NCBI RefSeq assembly: GCF_010728925.1
Contig: NZ_AP022608.1
Coordinates: 248,001 to 312,000 of the forward strand
Direction: 5' to 3'
DNA length: 64,000 nucleotides
From: Mycolicibacterium gadium
Lineage (GTDB): Bacteria; Actinomycetota; Actinomycetes; Mycobacteriales; Mycobacteriaceae
A program made the translations under genes and the position numbers. The notes beneath the pieces were generated by a model. The model saw nothing but the letters and a program-made list of their open reading frames with translations. It was not told the DNA's origin and did not search any database. Positions 25,618 through 34,491 of the stretch are shown one piece after another. Numbering within the stretch: the stretch's first letter is position 1; each line of letters opens with the position of its first letter.

Positions 25618-26706
25618 GTGACTGTGGACTCTCAGAAGAAGCGGATCGTCATCTACGGCACTGGCTTCGTCGGCCAGATGGTGATCGCCGAGATCGTCAA
25701 GCACCCGTTGTTCGAGTTGGTCGGCGTCGGCGTCAGCAACCCCGACAAAGTCGGCCGTGACGTCGGAGAGGTCTGCGGTCTCGGCACGACCCTGGGAATC
25801 ACCGCCACCGACGACATCGACGCGCTGATCGCGCTCAAACCCGACGCCCTGGTGCACTACGGACCCACCGCCGCGCACGCCGAGGAGAACATCAACCTCA
25901 TCACCCGGTTCCTACGGGCGGGGATCGACGTCTGCTCGACAGCGATGACCCCGTGGGTGTGGCCGACCATGCACCTCAACCCGCCCCACTGGATCGAACC
26001 CATCACCGCGGCCTGTGAACTCGGCGAGGCGTCCTGTTTCACCACGGGCATCGATCCCGGCTTCGCCAACGACCTGTTCCCCATGACGCTGATGGGGCTG
26101 TGCTCGGAGGTCCGTACGGTCCGTGCTTCCGAACTGCTCGACTACACCAACTACACCGGCGACTACGAGCGTGAGATGGGGATCGGCAGGCCCCCCGAGA
26201 AGAAGGCCATGCTCGAAACCCCGGACATCCTCGTCTTCGCCTGGGGTGGAACAGTTCCCATGATCGCGCACGCCGCCGGCATCATGCTCGACGAGATCAC
26301 CACGACCTATGACAAGTGGGTGACCCCCAACGAACGCAAGTCCGCCAAGGGCGTCATCCCCGCGGGGAACGTCGCGGCGGTGCGGTTCACGATAAACGGC
26401 CTCTACCAGGGCGAGACCCGCATCCAGCTCGAACATGTCAACCGGATCGGCGATGACGCCGCACCCGACTGGCCGACCGGCAACCAGAACGACGTCTACC
26501 GCGTCGATATCGAGGGCACGCCGAGCATCTTCCAGGAGACCGCCTTCAGGTTCACCGACGGCTCCGGGCGCGACGCCGCGGCCGCCGGATGCCTCGCCAC
26601 CGGTATGCGCGCGCTCAACGCGGTGCCCGCCGTCAACGACCTGTCCCCCGGCTGGCTCACCGCACTCGATCTACCACTGATTCCAGGGATGGGGACCATC
26701 CGCTGA
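25618..26706 (+). CDS. dihydrodipicolinate-reductase-like NAD(P)-dependent oxidoreductase
   Basis: A 362-residue protein with an N-terminal Rossmann domain (I-V-I-Y-G-T-G-F-V-G, GxGxxG-type) and the DapB/2,4-diaminopentanoate dehydrogenase-like layout, including D-A-L-V-H-Y-G-P-T and A-G-I-D-V-C-S-T-A-M-T-P. The second half carries the T-G-I-D-P-G-F-A-N-D motif of this mycobacterial family. Enzymes of this group are usually annotated only as dihydrodipicolinate-reductase-like; the true substrate is not known, and lysine biosynthesis is unlikely. GTG 25618 is the start. Confidence 0.82.
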   Translation: MTVDSQKKRIVIYGTGFVGQMVIAEIVKHPLFELVGVGVSNPDKVGRDVGEVCGLGTTLGITATDDIDALIALKPDALVHYGPTAAHAEENINLITRFLRAGIDVCSTAMTPWVWPTMHLNPPHWIEPITAACELGEASCFTTGIDPGFANDLFPMTLMGLCSEVRTVRASELLDYTNYTGDYEREMGIGRPPEKKAMLETPDILVFAWGGTVPMIAHAAGIMLDEITTTYDKWVTPNERKSAKGVIPAGNVAAVRFTINGLYQGETRIQLEHVNRIGDDAAPDWPTGNQNDVYRVDIEGTPSIFQETAFRFTDGSGRDAAAAGCLATGMRALNAVPAVNDLSPGWLTALDLPLIPGMGTIR

Positions 26707-26772
26707 GTAACATTTTGGCCGTCTGATCAGATGGACATCTCCGGACAACGTTGAAGATCGAGACGGGAAGAG

Positions 26773-28539
26773 ATGTCTGACGGGTTAGGGCTCTCGGTAG
26801 GGGCCACCCGCCTGGCCGCCGTGGTGGTGGGCCGGGCGGCGCTGTCGCGCACCTCGGTCCTGACGCGCTTCGGGCACCGGCCGCCCGAGGTCGGGGTGCC
26901 CAGCGAGAACCCCAACCTCAACGAACGCGGGTTGATCCTCACCGACTTCGTCGACCGTGTCGGTGACCCGGTCGGCATCGTCGCGGCCGACGGTTCCACC
27001 CATCTCGCCGACGGTGTGCTCGCCGACGCGCTGCGCGCCCTGCTGCTCACCTTGACGGGCGGCCGGCCACCGGTCGACCCGGTCGCGGTCACCTACCCCG
27101 CACATTGGCGGCCGGCGGCCGTCGAAAGCCTGCGCAACGCGCTGGCCGCAGTGCCGGAACTCGGTCAGCCCGACCCCGCACCGCTGGTGTCCGACGCCAC
27201 CGCCGCGGTGCGAGCGCTGCAGGACGACCCGGGCGTGCCGACACGCGGCGTCATCGCGCTGTGCGACTTCGGCGGCACCGGGACGAGCGTCACGCTCCTG
27301 GACGCCGACGCGGGTTACGCGCAGCTGGCTCCCACCGTTCGCCACACCGATCTCTCCGGCGATCTCGTCGACCAGGCCTTGCTCACCCACGTGATCAACG
27401 ATCTGTCGGCGGCGGGAAGCATCGACCTGTCGGGTACGTCGGCGATTGGCTCGCTCACGCGTCTGCGGGCCGAGTGCCGCAACGCCAAGGAGCGGCTGTC
27501 CACCGCCAGCGTCACCTCGCTGATGGCCGATGTCCCCGGACACCGTGGCGAGGTGCGGCTGACGCGCAACGAACTCGACGACGCGATCCGTCATCCGGTA
27601 ACCGACTTCGCGGGTGTGCTGCAGGAAACGCTGGAGCGCAACGGCGTTCGCGAGCTGGCCGCGGTTGCCACCGTCGGCGGAGGAGCGCGAATCCCGATCA
27701 TCACGACAACGCTGTCCGACCGCTTCCGGGTACCGATAATCACCAACGGTCAACCCGAGCTGACAGCGGCCATCGGTGGCGGCCTGACGGCCGTGCGCGG
27801 GACCGTCGACGACGACCAGACAGCCATGGCCGCAGCCGCCGCTGCGGCGGCGCCAGCCACGCAGCTGGCGCCCGAAGTGGTTCCGCCGGCCGACGAGATG
27901 GCTCCGTCGGGCTCGTTCGGGGCACTGGCATGGTCGGACGCCAACGACGTTCCCGACGTGGCGCCGGCCGGTCACTACGAGTACGACTCGCCAGCTGACC
28001 CCGACGACGTGCGGCCACAGATCCAGTTCCAGCCCGACCAGCATGACGACGAACGCTCCGCGAAGGCGCTGCCCTGGTACCGCCGGCCCGCGGTGGCGCT
28101 GGGAGCGGGCGTGCTCGTGGTGCTGGTCGCACTGGCTGCGGCCCTCATCTTCGTGATGCGCGGCGGCGAGACCCCGCCGGAGACGGCGTCGACCACGGCC
28201 CCCTCGCAGCCTCCGGAGCCGATGACGATGACCAGCGTGGCACCGCCTCCACCGTCGGACACGCAGGCCCCGCAACCCGAGCCCGTCCCGCAGGAGGCGC
28301 CGCCGCCGGTGACTGAGACGGTGACGGCGTCCCCGAGCGAACCGCCTCCACCCAGCCCGCCTCCGACCGAACCAGCGCCGAGCCCTCCGCCGACCAGCGA
28401 AGCGCCGCCGCCCACGACGACACAGCCGCCGGCAAGCACACCACCGCCGCCGCCGACCGTCCCGACGCTGCCCTACGAGACGATTCCCGGTCTGCCGTTC
28501 GTCCCGAACCCGATCCAACCGCCGCAACCGGCGCCTTAG
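26773..28539 (+). CDS. Hsp70/actin-fold membrane protein with proline-rich tail (Rv2264c-like)
   Basis: A 588-residue protein. Residues 1-345 have the DnaK-type ATPase plan: an N-terminal phosphate loop (L-S-V-G-A-T-R), D-F-G-G-T-G-T-S as second phosphate motif, R-A-E-C-R-N-A-K-E-R-L-S, and V-G-G-G-A-R-I-P as adenosine motif. A linker, a basic stop and a membrane helix (about 437-459) follow, then 120 extracellular residues almost purely Pro, Thr, Ser and Glu. There is no substrate-binding domain, so it is not a normal chaperone. By recall, M. tuberculosis Rv2264c and Rv0312 share this plan. Function unknown. Confidence 0.82.
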   Translation: MSDGLGLSVGATRLAAVVVGRAALSRTSVLTRFGHRPPEVGVPSENPNLNERGLILTDFVDRVGDPVGIVAADGSTHLADGVLADALRALLLTLTGGRPPVDPVAVTYPAHWRPAAVESLRNALAAVPELGQPDPAPLVSDATAAVRALQDDPGVPTRGVIALCDFGGTGTSVTLLDADAGYAQLAPTVRHTDLSGDLVDQALLTHVINDLSAAGSIDLSGTSAIGSLTRLRAECRNAKERLSTASVTSLMADVPGHRGEVRLTRNELDDAIRHPVTDFAGVLQETLERNGVRELAAVATVGGGARIPIITTTLSDRFRVPIITNGQPELTAAIGGGLTAVRGTVDDDQTAMAAAAAAAAPATQLAPEVVPPADEMAPSGSFGALAWSDANDVPDVAPAGHYEYDSPADPDDVRPQIQFQPDQHDDERSAKALPWYRRPAVALGAGVLVVLVALAAALIFVMRGGETPPETASTTAPSQPPEPMTMTSVAPPPPSDTQAPQPEPVPQEAPPPVTETVTASPSEPPPPSPPPTEPAPSPPPTSEAPPPTTTQPPASTPPPPPTVPTLPYETIPGLPFVPNPIQPPQPAP

Positions 28540-28567
28540 CGTCGGCGGCGGTCCTAGGCTGACGGCC

Positions 28568-30322
28568 ATGACGACCGATGGCCTGCTTTTCGACCCCAAC
28601 ACCTACGACCCACCGCAGTTCGATGCCGAAACACGGCGGCTGTTGCGTGCCACCATCGACTGGTTCGAAGGTCAGGGCAAGAAGCGCCTCCTCGATGACG
28701 ATCTGGCCGCGCAATGGCCGGCCGACTTCGTCGACTTCGTCAAGCGCGAGAAACTGTTCGCGACGTTCCTGACACCGTCGGAGTTCGCCGCCGGCAACCC
28801 GGACAAGCGCTGGGATGCCGCTCGCAACGCCGCCCTCTCGGAGATCCTCGGGTTCTACGGGCTGACGTACTGGTACACCGAACAGGTCACCATTCTCGGG
28901 CTGGGACCCATCTGGCAGAGCGAGAACAAGGACGCCAAGCTGAGGGCAGCCGACGACCTCGACGCCGGCGAGGTGATGGCCTTCGGCCTGTCCGAACGCT
29001 CCCGCGGCGCCGACGTCTACAACACCGACATGGTGCTGACGCCGGCAAGCGACGAGGACCGCGCCAACGGCATCCTGTACCGGGCGACGGGGGAGAAGTA
29101 CTACATCGGCAACGGCAACGTCGCCAGCATGGTGTCGGTCTTCGGACGGCGCGGCGACGTCGAGGGCCAAGAAGCGTACATGTGGTTCGTCGCCGACAGT
29201 CAGCACGAGGACTACCACCTGATCGACAACGTCGTGCACATGCAGATCTACGTCAGCACCTTCCGGTTGGACAACTATCCGGTGCGAGAGGAGGACATTC
29301 TGCACACCGGCGTGGAAGCCTTTGCCGCGGCACTGAATACGGTCAACGTCGGCAAATTCAATCTGTGCTCCTGCTCGATCGGCATGACCGAGCATGCCTT
29401 CTACGAGGCGATCACCCACGCGCAGAACCGCATCCTGTACGGCAACCCCGTCACCGAATTCACCCACGTGAGAACCAATTTCGTCGATGCGTACTCCCGC
29501 CTGATCGCTATGAAGCTGTTCAGCCAGCGCTCCGTCGACTACTTCCGGTCCGCGAGCCTTGACGACCGCCGGTATCTGCTCTTCAACCCCATGACCAAGG
29601 CCAAGGTCACCATGGAGGGCGAAACCGTGCTGCGGGCATTGCACGACGTGATCGCCGCAAAGGGATACGAGAAGAACACGATGTTCCGCGAGGTCGCACA
29701 GTTCATCGGCACCCTGCCGCGACTGGAGGGCACCGTGCACGTGAACGTCGGCTTGGTGCTCAAGTTCATGCCGAACTACATGCTGAATCCCAAGGAATAT
29801 CCGGCGATCCCGATGCGCAACGACGCTGCGGACGACACATTCTTCTGGAACCAGGGGCCGACGCGGGGTGCCGGCAAGGTGCAGTTCGCCGATTGGACTC
29901 CGGTGTACGAGGAACATGCTGACATCCCAAACGTCGCGGTGTTCTACGACCAAGCCAAGGCATTCCGGGAATTTCTCCTGACCGCCGCGCCCGACGCCGA
30001 CCAGCAGCAGGATCTCGACTTCCTGCTCAACGTGGGGCATCTGTTTTCGTTGATCGTGTACGGGCAGCTGATCCTGGAGCAGGCCGCGCTTACCGGCCTG
30101 GACGGTGACAAGCCGGCTGACATGCTGGACCAGATCTTCGACTTCCAGATCCGCGACTTCAATATGTATGCCGTTGCGCTGCACGGTAAGCCGACCGCAA
30201 CGACGGTCCAGCAGGACTGGGCGCTGAGCGCGATCCGCAAGCCCGTTCCCGACGCGGAACGGTTCCATCGGGTCTGGGAACGGGTCAAGGCCTACGACGG
30301 CGCCTACGAGATGGCGCCCTGA
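28568..30322 (+). CDS. acyl-CoA dehydrogenase-like protein (584 aa)
   Basis: A long acyl-CoA-dehydrogenase-type protein with an enlarged C-terminal domain. The flavin/substrate strand segment reads M-A-F-G-L-S-E-R-S-R-G-A-D-V-Y-N-T-D, where typical ACADs have T-E-P-x-A-G-S-D, so the acyl-binding loop is altered. Y-Y-I-G-N-G-N-V-A and the late helical bundle are conserved-looking. The catalytic base is not assignable with confidence. It starts 28 bases after the Hsp70-like gene and overlaps the convergent gene by 19 bases. Lipid or sterol side-chain oxidation is the family expectation. Confidence 0.8.
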   Translation: MTTDGLLFDPNTYDPPQFDAETRRLLRATIDWFEGQGKKRLLDDDLAAQWPADFVDFVKREKLFATFLTPSEFAAGNPDKRWDAARNAALSEILGFYGLTYWYTEQVTILGLGPIWQSENKDAKLRAADDLDAGEVMAFGLSERSRGADVYNTDMVLTPASDEDRANGILYRATGEKYYIGNGNVASMVSVFGRRGDVEGQEAYMWFVADSQHEDYHLIDNVVHMQIYVSTFRLDNYPVREEDILHTGVEAFAAALNTVNVGKFNLCSCSIGMTEHAFYEAITHAQNRILYGNPVTEFTHVRTNFVDAYSRLIAMKLFSQRSVDYFRSASLDDRRYLLFNPMTKAKVTMEGETVLRALHDVIAAKGYEKNTMFREVAQFIGTLPRLEGTVHVNVGLVLKFMPNYMLNPKEYPAIPMRNDAADDTFFWNQGPTRGAGKVQFADWTPVYEEHADIPNVAVFYDQAKAFREFLLTAAPDADQQQDLDFLLNVGHLFSLIVYGQLILEQAALTGLDGDKPADMLDQIFDFQIRDFNMYAVALHGKPTATTVQQDWALSAIRKPVPDAERFHRVWERVKAYDGAYEMAP

Positions 30323-30627
30323 CGGCGGCGCTTACCCGTCACCGCCGACCGCGGAAGGCGACCCGCGCGAGCATGGCCGACGAGTCGGTCGCCGTCGACG
30401 GTGGCCTCGAAGTCGAGGTTCAGCCGCATCGGCTTGCGTACCGACTGCCTCCACGTGATCCGTTGTCCGTCAACCACGATGTCCTGCAGCGCAACCGTTT
30501 CGTCCTGGCCGGTCGCGGAACCGATGAGGGCGCCGTCCTGTTCGGTGAAGGTGTAGCGCACGGCGAGCGAGCCGATCGGTGTCTTGATCGTGACGTCCCA
30601 ATCTCCGGCAATGCCTATGCTGTCCAC
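30304..30627 (-). CDS. small beta-rich conserved hypothetical protein
   Basis: A 107-residue protein with the strand pattern I-A-G-D-W-D-V-T-I-K-T-P, Y-T-F-T-E-Q-D-G-A-L-I-G-S-A-T-G and I-T-W-R-Q-S, as in small ligand-binding beta barrels, ending with a basic R-K-R-R-R tail. GTG 30627 overlaps the end of the DJ-1 gene by 13 bases, implying coupled translation. The family is not named, and a function cannot be stated. Confidence 0.65.
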   Translation of the reverse strand: MDSIGIAGDWDVTIKTPIGSLAVRYTFTEQDGALIGSATGQDETVALQDIVVDGQRITWRQSVRKPMRLNLDFEATVDGDRLVGHARAGRLPRSAVTGKRRRQGAIS

Positions 30628-31244
30628 ACCGTCCCTCGTCGTTCGTAGGCGAACAAGTCCTCGACCGCGAGGGCGACGGACGCTCCGTAGGTGCGGTCGA
30701 GCAGATGGAGTGCGAGATCCAAACCGGAAGTGACGGCTCCGGACGTCACCAGGTCGCCGTCGTCGACGACCCGGGCGTTCACCGTGGTCACGCCGGTAGC
30801 CTCGAGCAGGTCCATGCCGAGGTGATGGGTGACCGCGTTGCGGCCCTCCAGTAGCCCACCCATCGCCAGGGCGAGGGAGCCTCCGCACACCGTGGCCACA
30901 GTGACGTCTGGATTCTCCATCGCCGTGCGCAGCAGCGGAATGGCTGCGGATTCGGCGAACCGTGCAAGCAGGACGGGGATGGTGTCGACCACGTCGGGAT
31001 CGCCGTCGACCGGCCCGGATGCGCCGGGCACGACGATGAAGCCGGGCTTCGACGGATCGAGGGGCGCGGTGGCGTGCAAGACCATTCCCAGGGTCCCACT
31101 GAGCACCTCCCGTGGCCCCTCGGCCGACACCAGCTCGACCTGGAGTTCGTCTCCGGCGAACTCACTGCCGGCGGCGAGCACTTCGAACGGTGCGACGGCG
31201 TCGAGCGGATCGAACCCGTCGAACAACACGATCTGCGCATACAC
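30615..31244 (-). CDS. DJ-1/PfpI-family protein
   Basis: A 209-residue class I glutamine-amidotransferase-like protein: Q-I-V-L-F-D-G-F-D-P-L-D at the N-terminus, I-V-V-P-G-A-S-G near 80, and the nucleophile elbow T-V-C-G-G-S-L-A-L-A (Cys near residue 112). The later H-H-L-G-M-D-L-L segment matches isonitrile-hydratase-like proteins. GTG 31244 gives the family's normal length. It is divergent from a second DJ-1-fold protein that carries an AraC domain. Confidence 0.88.
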   Translation of the reverse strand: MYAQIVLFDGFDPLDAVAPFEVLAAGSEFAGDELQVELVSAEGPREVLSGTLGMVLHATAPLDPSKPGFIVVPGASGPVDGDPDVVDTIPVLLARFAESAAIPLLRTAMENPDVTVATVCGGSLALAMGGLLEGRNAVTHHLGMDLLEATGVTTVNARVVDDGDLVTSGAVTSGLDLALHLLDRTYGASVALAVEDLFAYERRGTVWTA

Positions 31245-31336
31245 ACCCTGATCGTCGACCCACGCCGGGCCCCGTCGCCAGTGGCCAGATCGCCACGTAT
31301 CGCCAAGATATTGCCACCCTCTGTTATGGTGCCGGG

Positions 31337-32299
31337 ATGCATGTCGTCGCTGTGCTGGCGCTGCCAGACACCATCGCGTTTGATCTGGCAACCCCGGTCG
31401 AAGCCTTCGGTCGGGTCCAGTTGCCCTCTGGCGCACCGGGATACCGCGTCGTGGTGTGTGGGTCGCAACCGGAGGTCACCGCCGGGCCGCTCCGCATCGC
31501 CACCGACCACGGCCTCGAAGCGCTAGCCGATGCCGACACCATCGTCGTCCCCGGACGTAACGACCCCACCGTCGATACCTCCCATGAGGTGCTGTCGGCC
31601 CTGACCGCCGCCCATGCCCGCGGAGTGCGGATTGCGTCGATCTGTTCAGGGGCCATCACGCTGGCCGCCACCGGATTGCTGGACGGTAAGCGCGCGACGA
31701 CCCATTGGATCGCCACCGAGTACTTTCGCGCGCGCTTTCCCGCCGTCGACCTCGATCCCGATGTGCTCTACGTCGACGAGGGCCAGGTGCTGACATCGGC
31801 GGGGGCATCGGCCGGTTTGGACCTGTGCCTGCACATGATCGCTCGCGACTACGGAGCCACAGTGGCGGCGGACGCGGCCCGACTCGCCGTGGCACCCCTG
31901 CATCGCAGTGGGGGGCAGGCGCAGTTCATCATCCGAAATCAGGCCGCTGTCAAACACATTGCCGAGCGCACCGAACTCGACGACGTGCTCGCGTGGATCG
32001 AGCAGGAAGCACACCGCGACGTGACGTTGCACGATATCGCGGCCCGCGCCGCGGTGAGCGTGCGAACCTTGAACCGGCGATTCCAGTCCGAGACGGGTCA
32101 GACGCCGATGCAGTGGCTGACGGGAGTGCGAGTCCGCCATGCTCAACAGCTGCTCGAGAGCACCGCATACGGGGTCGAAAGGATCGGTCGTGAGGTCGGC
32201 TTCACGTCCCCGGCCAATTTTCGCGAGCAGTTCCGACGGCTGACTGGAGTAGCACCGGTGAACTACCGCAACACCTTTCGTGAGCGGATGGCAAGCTGA
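31337..32299 (+). CDS. GlxA-type regulator: DJ-1 domain + AraC HTH
   Basis: A 320-residue regulator. Residues 1-180 are a DJ-1/PfpI fold with the elbow I-C-S-G-A-I-T-L-A (Cys about 101); residues 215-315 are an AraC/XylS DNA-binding domain with two helix-turn-helix units (D-I-A-A-R-A-A-V-S-V-R-T-L-N-R-R-F and V-G-F-T-S-P-A-N-F-R-E-Q-F-R-R). Such proteins activate neighbouring genes in response to an unknown small effector. It is divergent from the DJ-1 gene, the likely target, across 92 bases. ATG 31337 is used. Confidence 0.93.
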   Translation: MHVVAVLALPDTIAFDLATPVEAFGRVQLPSGAPGYRVVVCGSQPEVTAGPLRIATDHGLEALADADTIVVPGRNDPTVDTSHEVLSALTAAHARGVRIASICSGAITLAATGLLDGKRATTHWIATEYFRARFPAVDLDPDVLYVDEGQVLTSAGASAGLDLCLHMIARDYGATVAADAARLAVAPLHRSGGQAQFIIRNQAAVKHIAERTELDDVLAWIEQEAHRDVTLHDIAARAAVSVRTLNRRFQSETGQTPMQWLTGVRVRHAQQLLESTAYGVERIGREVGFTSPANFREQFRRLTGVAPVNYRNTFRERMAS

Positions 32300-32302
32300 C
32301 GG

Positions 32303-33391
32303 TTACGTCTTCGATTGCCGCTTGACCAGCACCACATGCGCCATCGGAATCTGCGTCTGCTCCGGCGACGCCGCCAGCCGATTGACCACCCCGGCCTCGA
32401 GCCGATCGAAGAACTCCGTCTTGCGTGGGTCGGCGTGGCCTCCTTCGAGCGCGCTCGCGAACGTCGGGAACGCCGCGGCTCGGCAGAACGCCCCCCACTG
32501 AGCGCCGAAAGCCTTGGCGTCCTTGTCGATTTGGTACTGCTTGAAGAAACGGTCCTCGGCGTCGAACAGCTCGAGTTGCTCGATCTCGAGATTCTCGAAC
32601 CGCCCGGAAGGCGCAAAGCACGCGCGGAAGTCGGCAGCGCTGCGTCCGGCGATCGGCAGTACCATCCGCTGTTTCTCGTCCTCGGTGATCAGTCCGGCCG
32701 CGGTGAGTTCGGCTACCGCGTCGTACATGCTGTCGAGGAGTGGGTGGTACCCGAAGTCGCCGGACTCATCGATCCCCGGCGTCATCACCACTATCCGTCC
32801 GCCCGGCGCCAACTCTCGGCCACGGAACGCGACGAACTCGTGCCAGTCGTGGGCGGCCTGGCGCGCATACTCGGCTTTGACGCGCTCGTCGCTGCTGTAG
32901 GCGACGTGGATGTGGTCGGGGACCGGCGCGGGCACGCGGCTGAGCCATTGGATCGCCCACGAACTCCAGCCCAGGTTGACGCTGTTGGACGGAAGGATCT
33001 GCGCGTAAAAGGAGCGACCCACGGCCGAGGCGAATGTCGCCGCGTCTTTTTGCAGGTAACTGTCCGGGTCGTCGCTGAGTGTCTTGAACAATGCCGTGAA
33101 GTCGTTGTCCGGCAGGTCGGTGTGGACGACCAGGATCGAATGGTCGTGTCGGGTTCGCTTGCGCAGCACGGCGATAGCCGCACACATGGGCAGAAGAGAG
33201 TTGTGGCCGTTGGCTGCGCCGTAATCGGCGACGACGATCGGCCCGGGTTGCTTGGGCAGCGGTACCGCGTCGGCCGCCTTCTCGAATATCGCCATCGCCG
33301 CAGGCAGTCCGGCGGCCTGCAGCCGGGAACTGGCCGTGTAGGTACCGCTTTCCATCGGTTCAGGCCGCACGACGATGCTTGACTCAGGCAT
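32303..33391 (-). CDS. SABATH-like carboxyl methyltransferase (fatty-acid O-methyltransferase type)
   Basis: A 362-residue methyltransferase. The SAM site includes V-A-D-Y-G-A-A-N-G-H-N-S, and a later D-L-P-D-N-D-F-x-x-L-F and N-L-G-W-S-S-W-A-I-Q-W-L-S-R-V-P match the SABATH family of plant carboxyl methyltransferases, in which the latter segment binds the acceptor carboxylate. Mycobacteria have SABATH-related enzymes that methylate free fatty acids. The substrate is inferred from this family only. It is convergent with the GlxA gene, three bases apart. Confidence 0.85.
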   Translation of the reverse strand: MPESSIVVRPEPMESGTYTASSRLQAAGLPAAMAIFEKAADAVPLPKQPGPIVVADYGAANGHNSLLPMCAAIAVLRKRTRHDHSILVVHTDLPDNDFTALFKTLSDDPDSYLQKDAATFASAVGRSFYAQILPSNSVNLGWSSWAIQWLSRVPAPVPDHIHVAYSSDERVKAEYARQAAHDWHEFVAFRGRELAPGGRIVVMTPGIDESGDFGYHPLLDSMYDAVAELTAAGLITEDEKQRMVLPIAGRSAADFRACFAPSGRFENLEIEQLELFDAEDRFFKQYQIDKDAKAFGAQWGAFCRAAAFPTFASALEGGHADPRKTEFFDRLEAGVVNRLAASPEQTQIPMAHVVLVKRQSKT

Positions 33392-33451
33392 CGCGACCTC
33401 CGTGACGTGTGGGCAACGGGTAGCTGGGGCGTACCCACGACCGTAGTCCCC

Positions 33452-34399
33452 TTACCCGGGATAGGTCACCGAAGTCAGTCGCTCCGAGATCTCCCACAAT
33501 CTGCGTCCGTCGGCCTCGTCACTGGCGCGGGGAAGGATCTTGGCGTCGGTGACGCCCCCGCCGGCCAGTTCGAGGATGCCCCGCGGTCCGTAGAACGCGC
33601 CACCCTGCGCCTCGGGGGCGGTAGCGCCGTACAAGCTGGGCAGAATTCCCTCGTCGATCTCCTGCCACATGAACGGCAGCGCGGACCGGCTGACGCGGTA
33701 GAAGCGTTCCAGCAGCGTCGGGTTGGCCTGACCGTGGGAGGGGCCGCTCAGCTGGAGGTTGGTCTTGCACAAGCCGGGATGCGACGCGTTGGACATGATG
33801 TTCCACCCGCCGTGGCGACTCCTGCGGTCCAGCTCGATCGCGAACATCAGGTTCGCGGACTTGGACTGCGCGTACGCCTGGGTGGCGTTGTATCGCTTCT
33901 CCCACTGCAGATCGTCGAACCGGATGCCACCGAAGCGCGCTGCGGAACTGCTCAACGAGTGCACCCGCGGGTTGTCGGCGGCACGCAGCAGCGGCAGCAG
34001 ATGGCCGGTGAGCGCGAAGTGGCCCAAATGGTTACAGCCGAACTGCAATTCGAATCCGTCGGCGGTGGTTTCCCGCTGCGGTGGCTGCATGATGCCCGCG
34101 TTGTTGATCAGGAGGTCGATTGGCCGCCCCTCGGCGTTCAGTTCGTCGCCGAGCGCCTTGACGCTGGCCAGCGAGGACAGGTCGAGCGCCTTGATGGACA
34201 GCTTGGCGTCGGAAACCGTGGCGCGGATCTGCTCGATCGCGGCCTCGCCCTTCGCGCGGTTGCGGATCGCCATGACGACGTCGGCGCCCGCGCCGGCCAG
34301 TCGGGTCGCGATGCCAAGCCCAAGCCCGGAGTTGGCGCCGGTGACGACCGCGAGCTTTCCGGACTGATCGGGGACCGTCACTGTGCGCACACGGACCAT
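33452..34399 (-). CDS. SDR-family oxidoreductase (retinol-dehydrogenase type)
   Basis: A 315-residue SDR with [14 protein letters not shown], the Ser triplet L-S-S-S-A and Y-A-Q-S-K as the catalytic Tyr-Lys. The long L-Q-W-E-K-R-Y region before the active site and H-P-G-L-C-K-T-N after it mark the retinol/WW-domain-oxidoreductase-like subgroup. The natural substrate is unknown. A TetR gene lies divergently 92 bases away with a palindrome between them, so this gene is probably the repressor's target. Confidence 0.9.
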   Translation of the reverse strand: MVRVRTVTVPDQSGKLAVVTGANSGLGLGIATRLAGAGADVVMAIRNRAKGEAAIEQIRATVSDAKLSIKALDLSSLASVKALGDELNAEGRPIDLLINNAGIMQPPQRETTADGFELQFGCNHLGHFALTGHLLPLLRAADNPRVHSLSSSAARFGGIRFDDLQWEKRYNATQAYAQSKSANLMFAIELDRRSRHGGWNIMSNASHPGLCKTNLQLSGPSHGQANPTLLERFYRVSRSALPFMWQEIDEGILPSLYGATAPEAQGGAFYGPRGILELAGGGVTDAKILPRASDEADGRRLWEISERLTSVTYPG

Positions 34400-34440
34400 G
34401 AGTTTCTCCTCTACGTCGGGTGGATAACCGAACAGTAACG

Positions 34441-34473
34441 GACCATCGGTCTGATAACAAGAGCCCGATGGTC
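34441..34473. promoter_or_regulatory. probable TetR operator (GACCATCGG-N15-CCGATGGTC)
   Basis: GACCATCGG and its exact reverse complement CCGATGGTC are separated by 15 bases. The half-site TCTGATAA follows both halves in the same direction, as GGTCTGATAA at 34448 and 34470, two helical turns apart. The element lies between the divergent SDR (start 34399) and TetR (start 34492) genes and could repress both. Confidence 0.75.
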
Positions 34474-34491
34474 TGATAATGTCGATGTTTT

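Noticed and set aside
28145..30268. A 707-codon minus-strand frame over the Hsp70-like and acyl-CoA dehydrogenase genes
   Set aside because: It spans two genuine genes and their intergenic gap with typical shadow composition.
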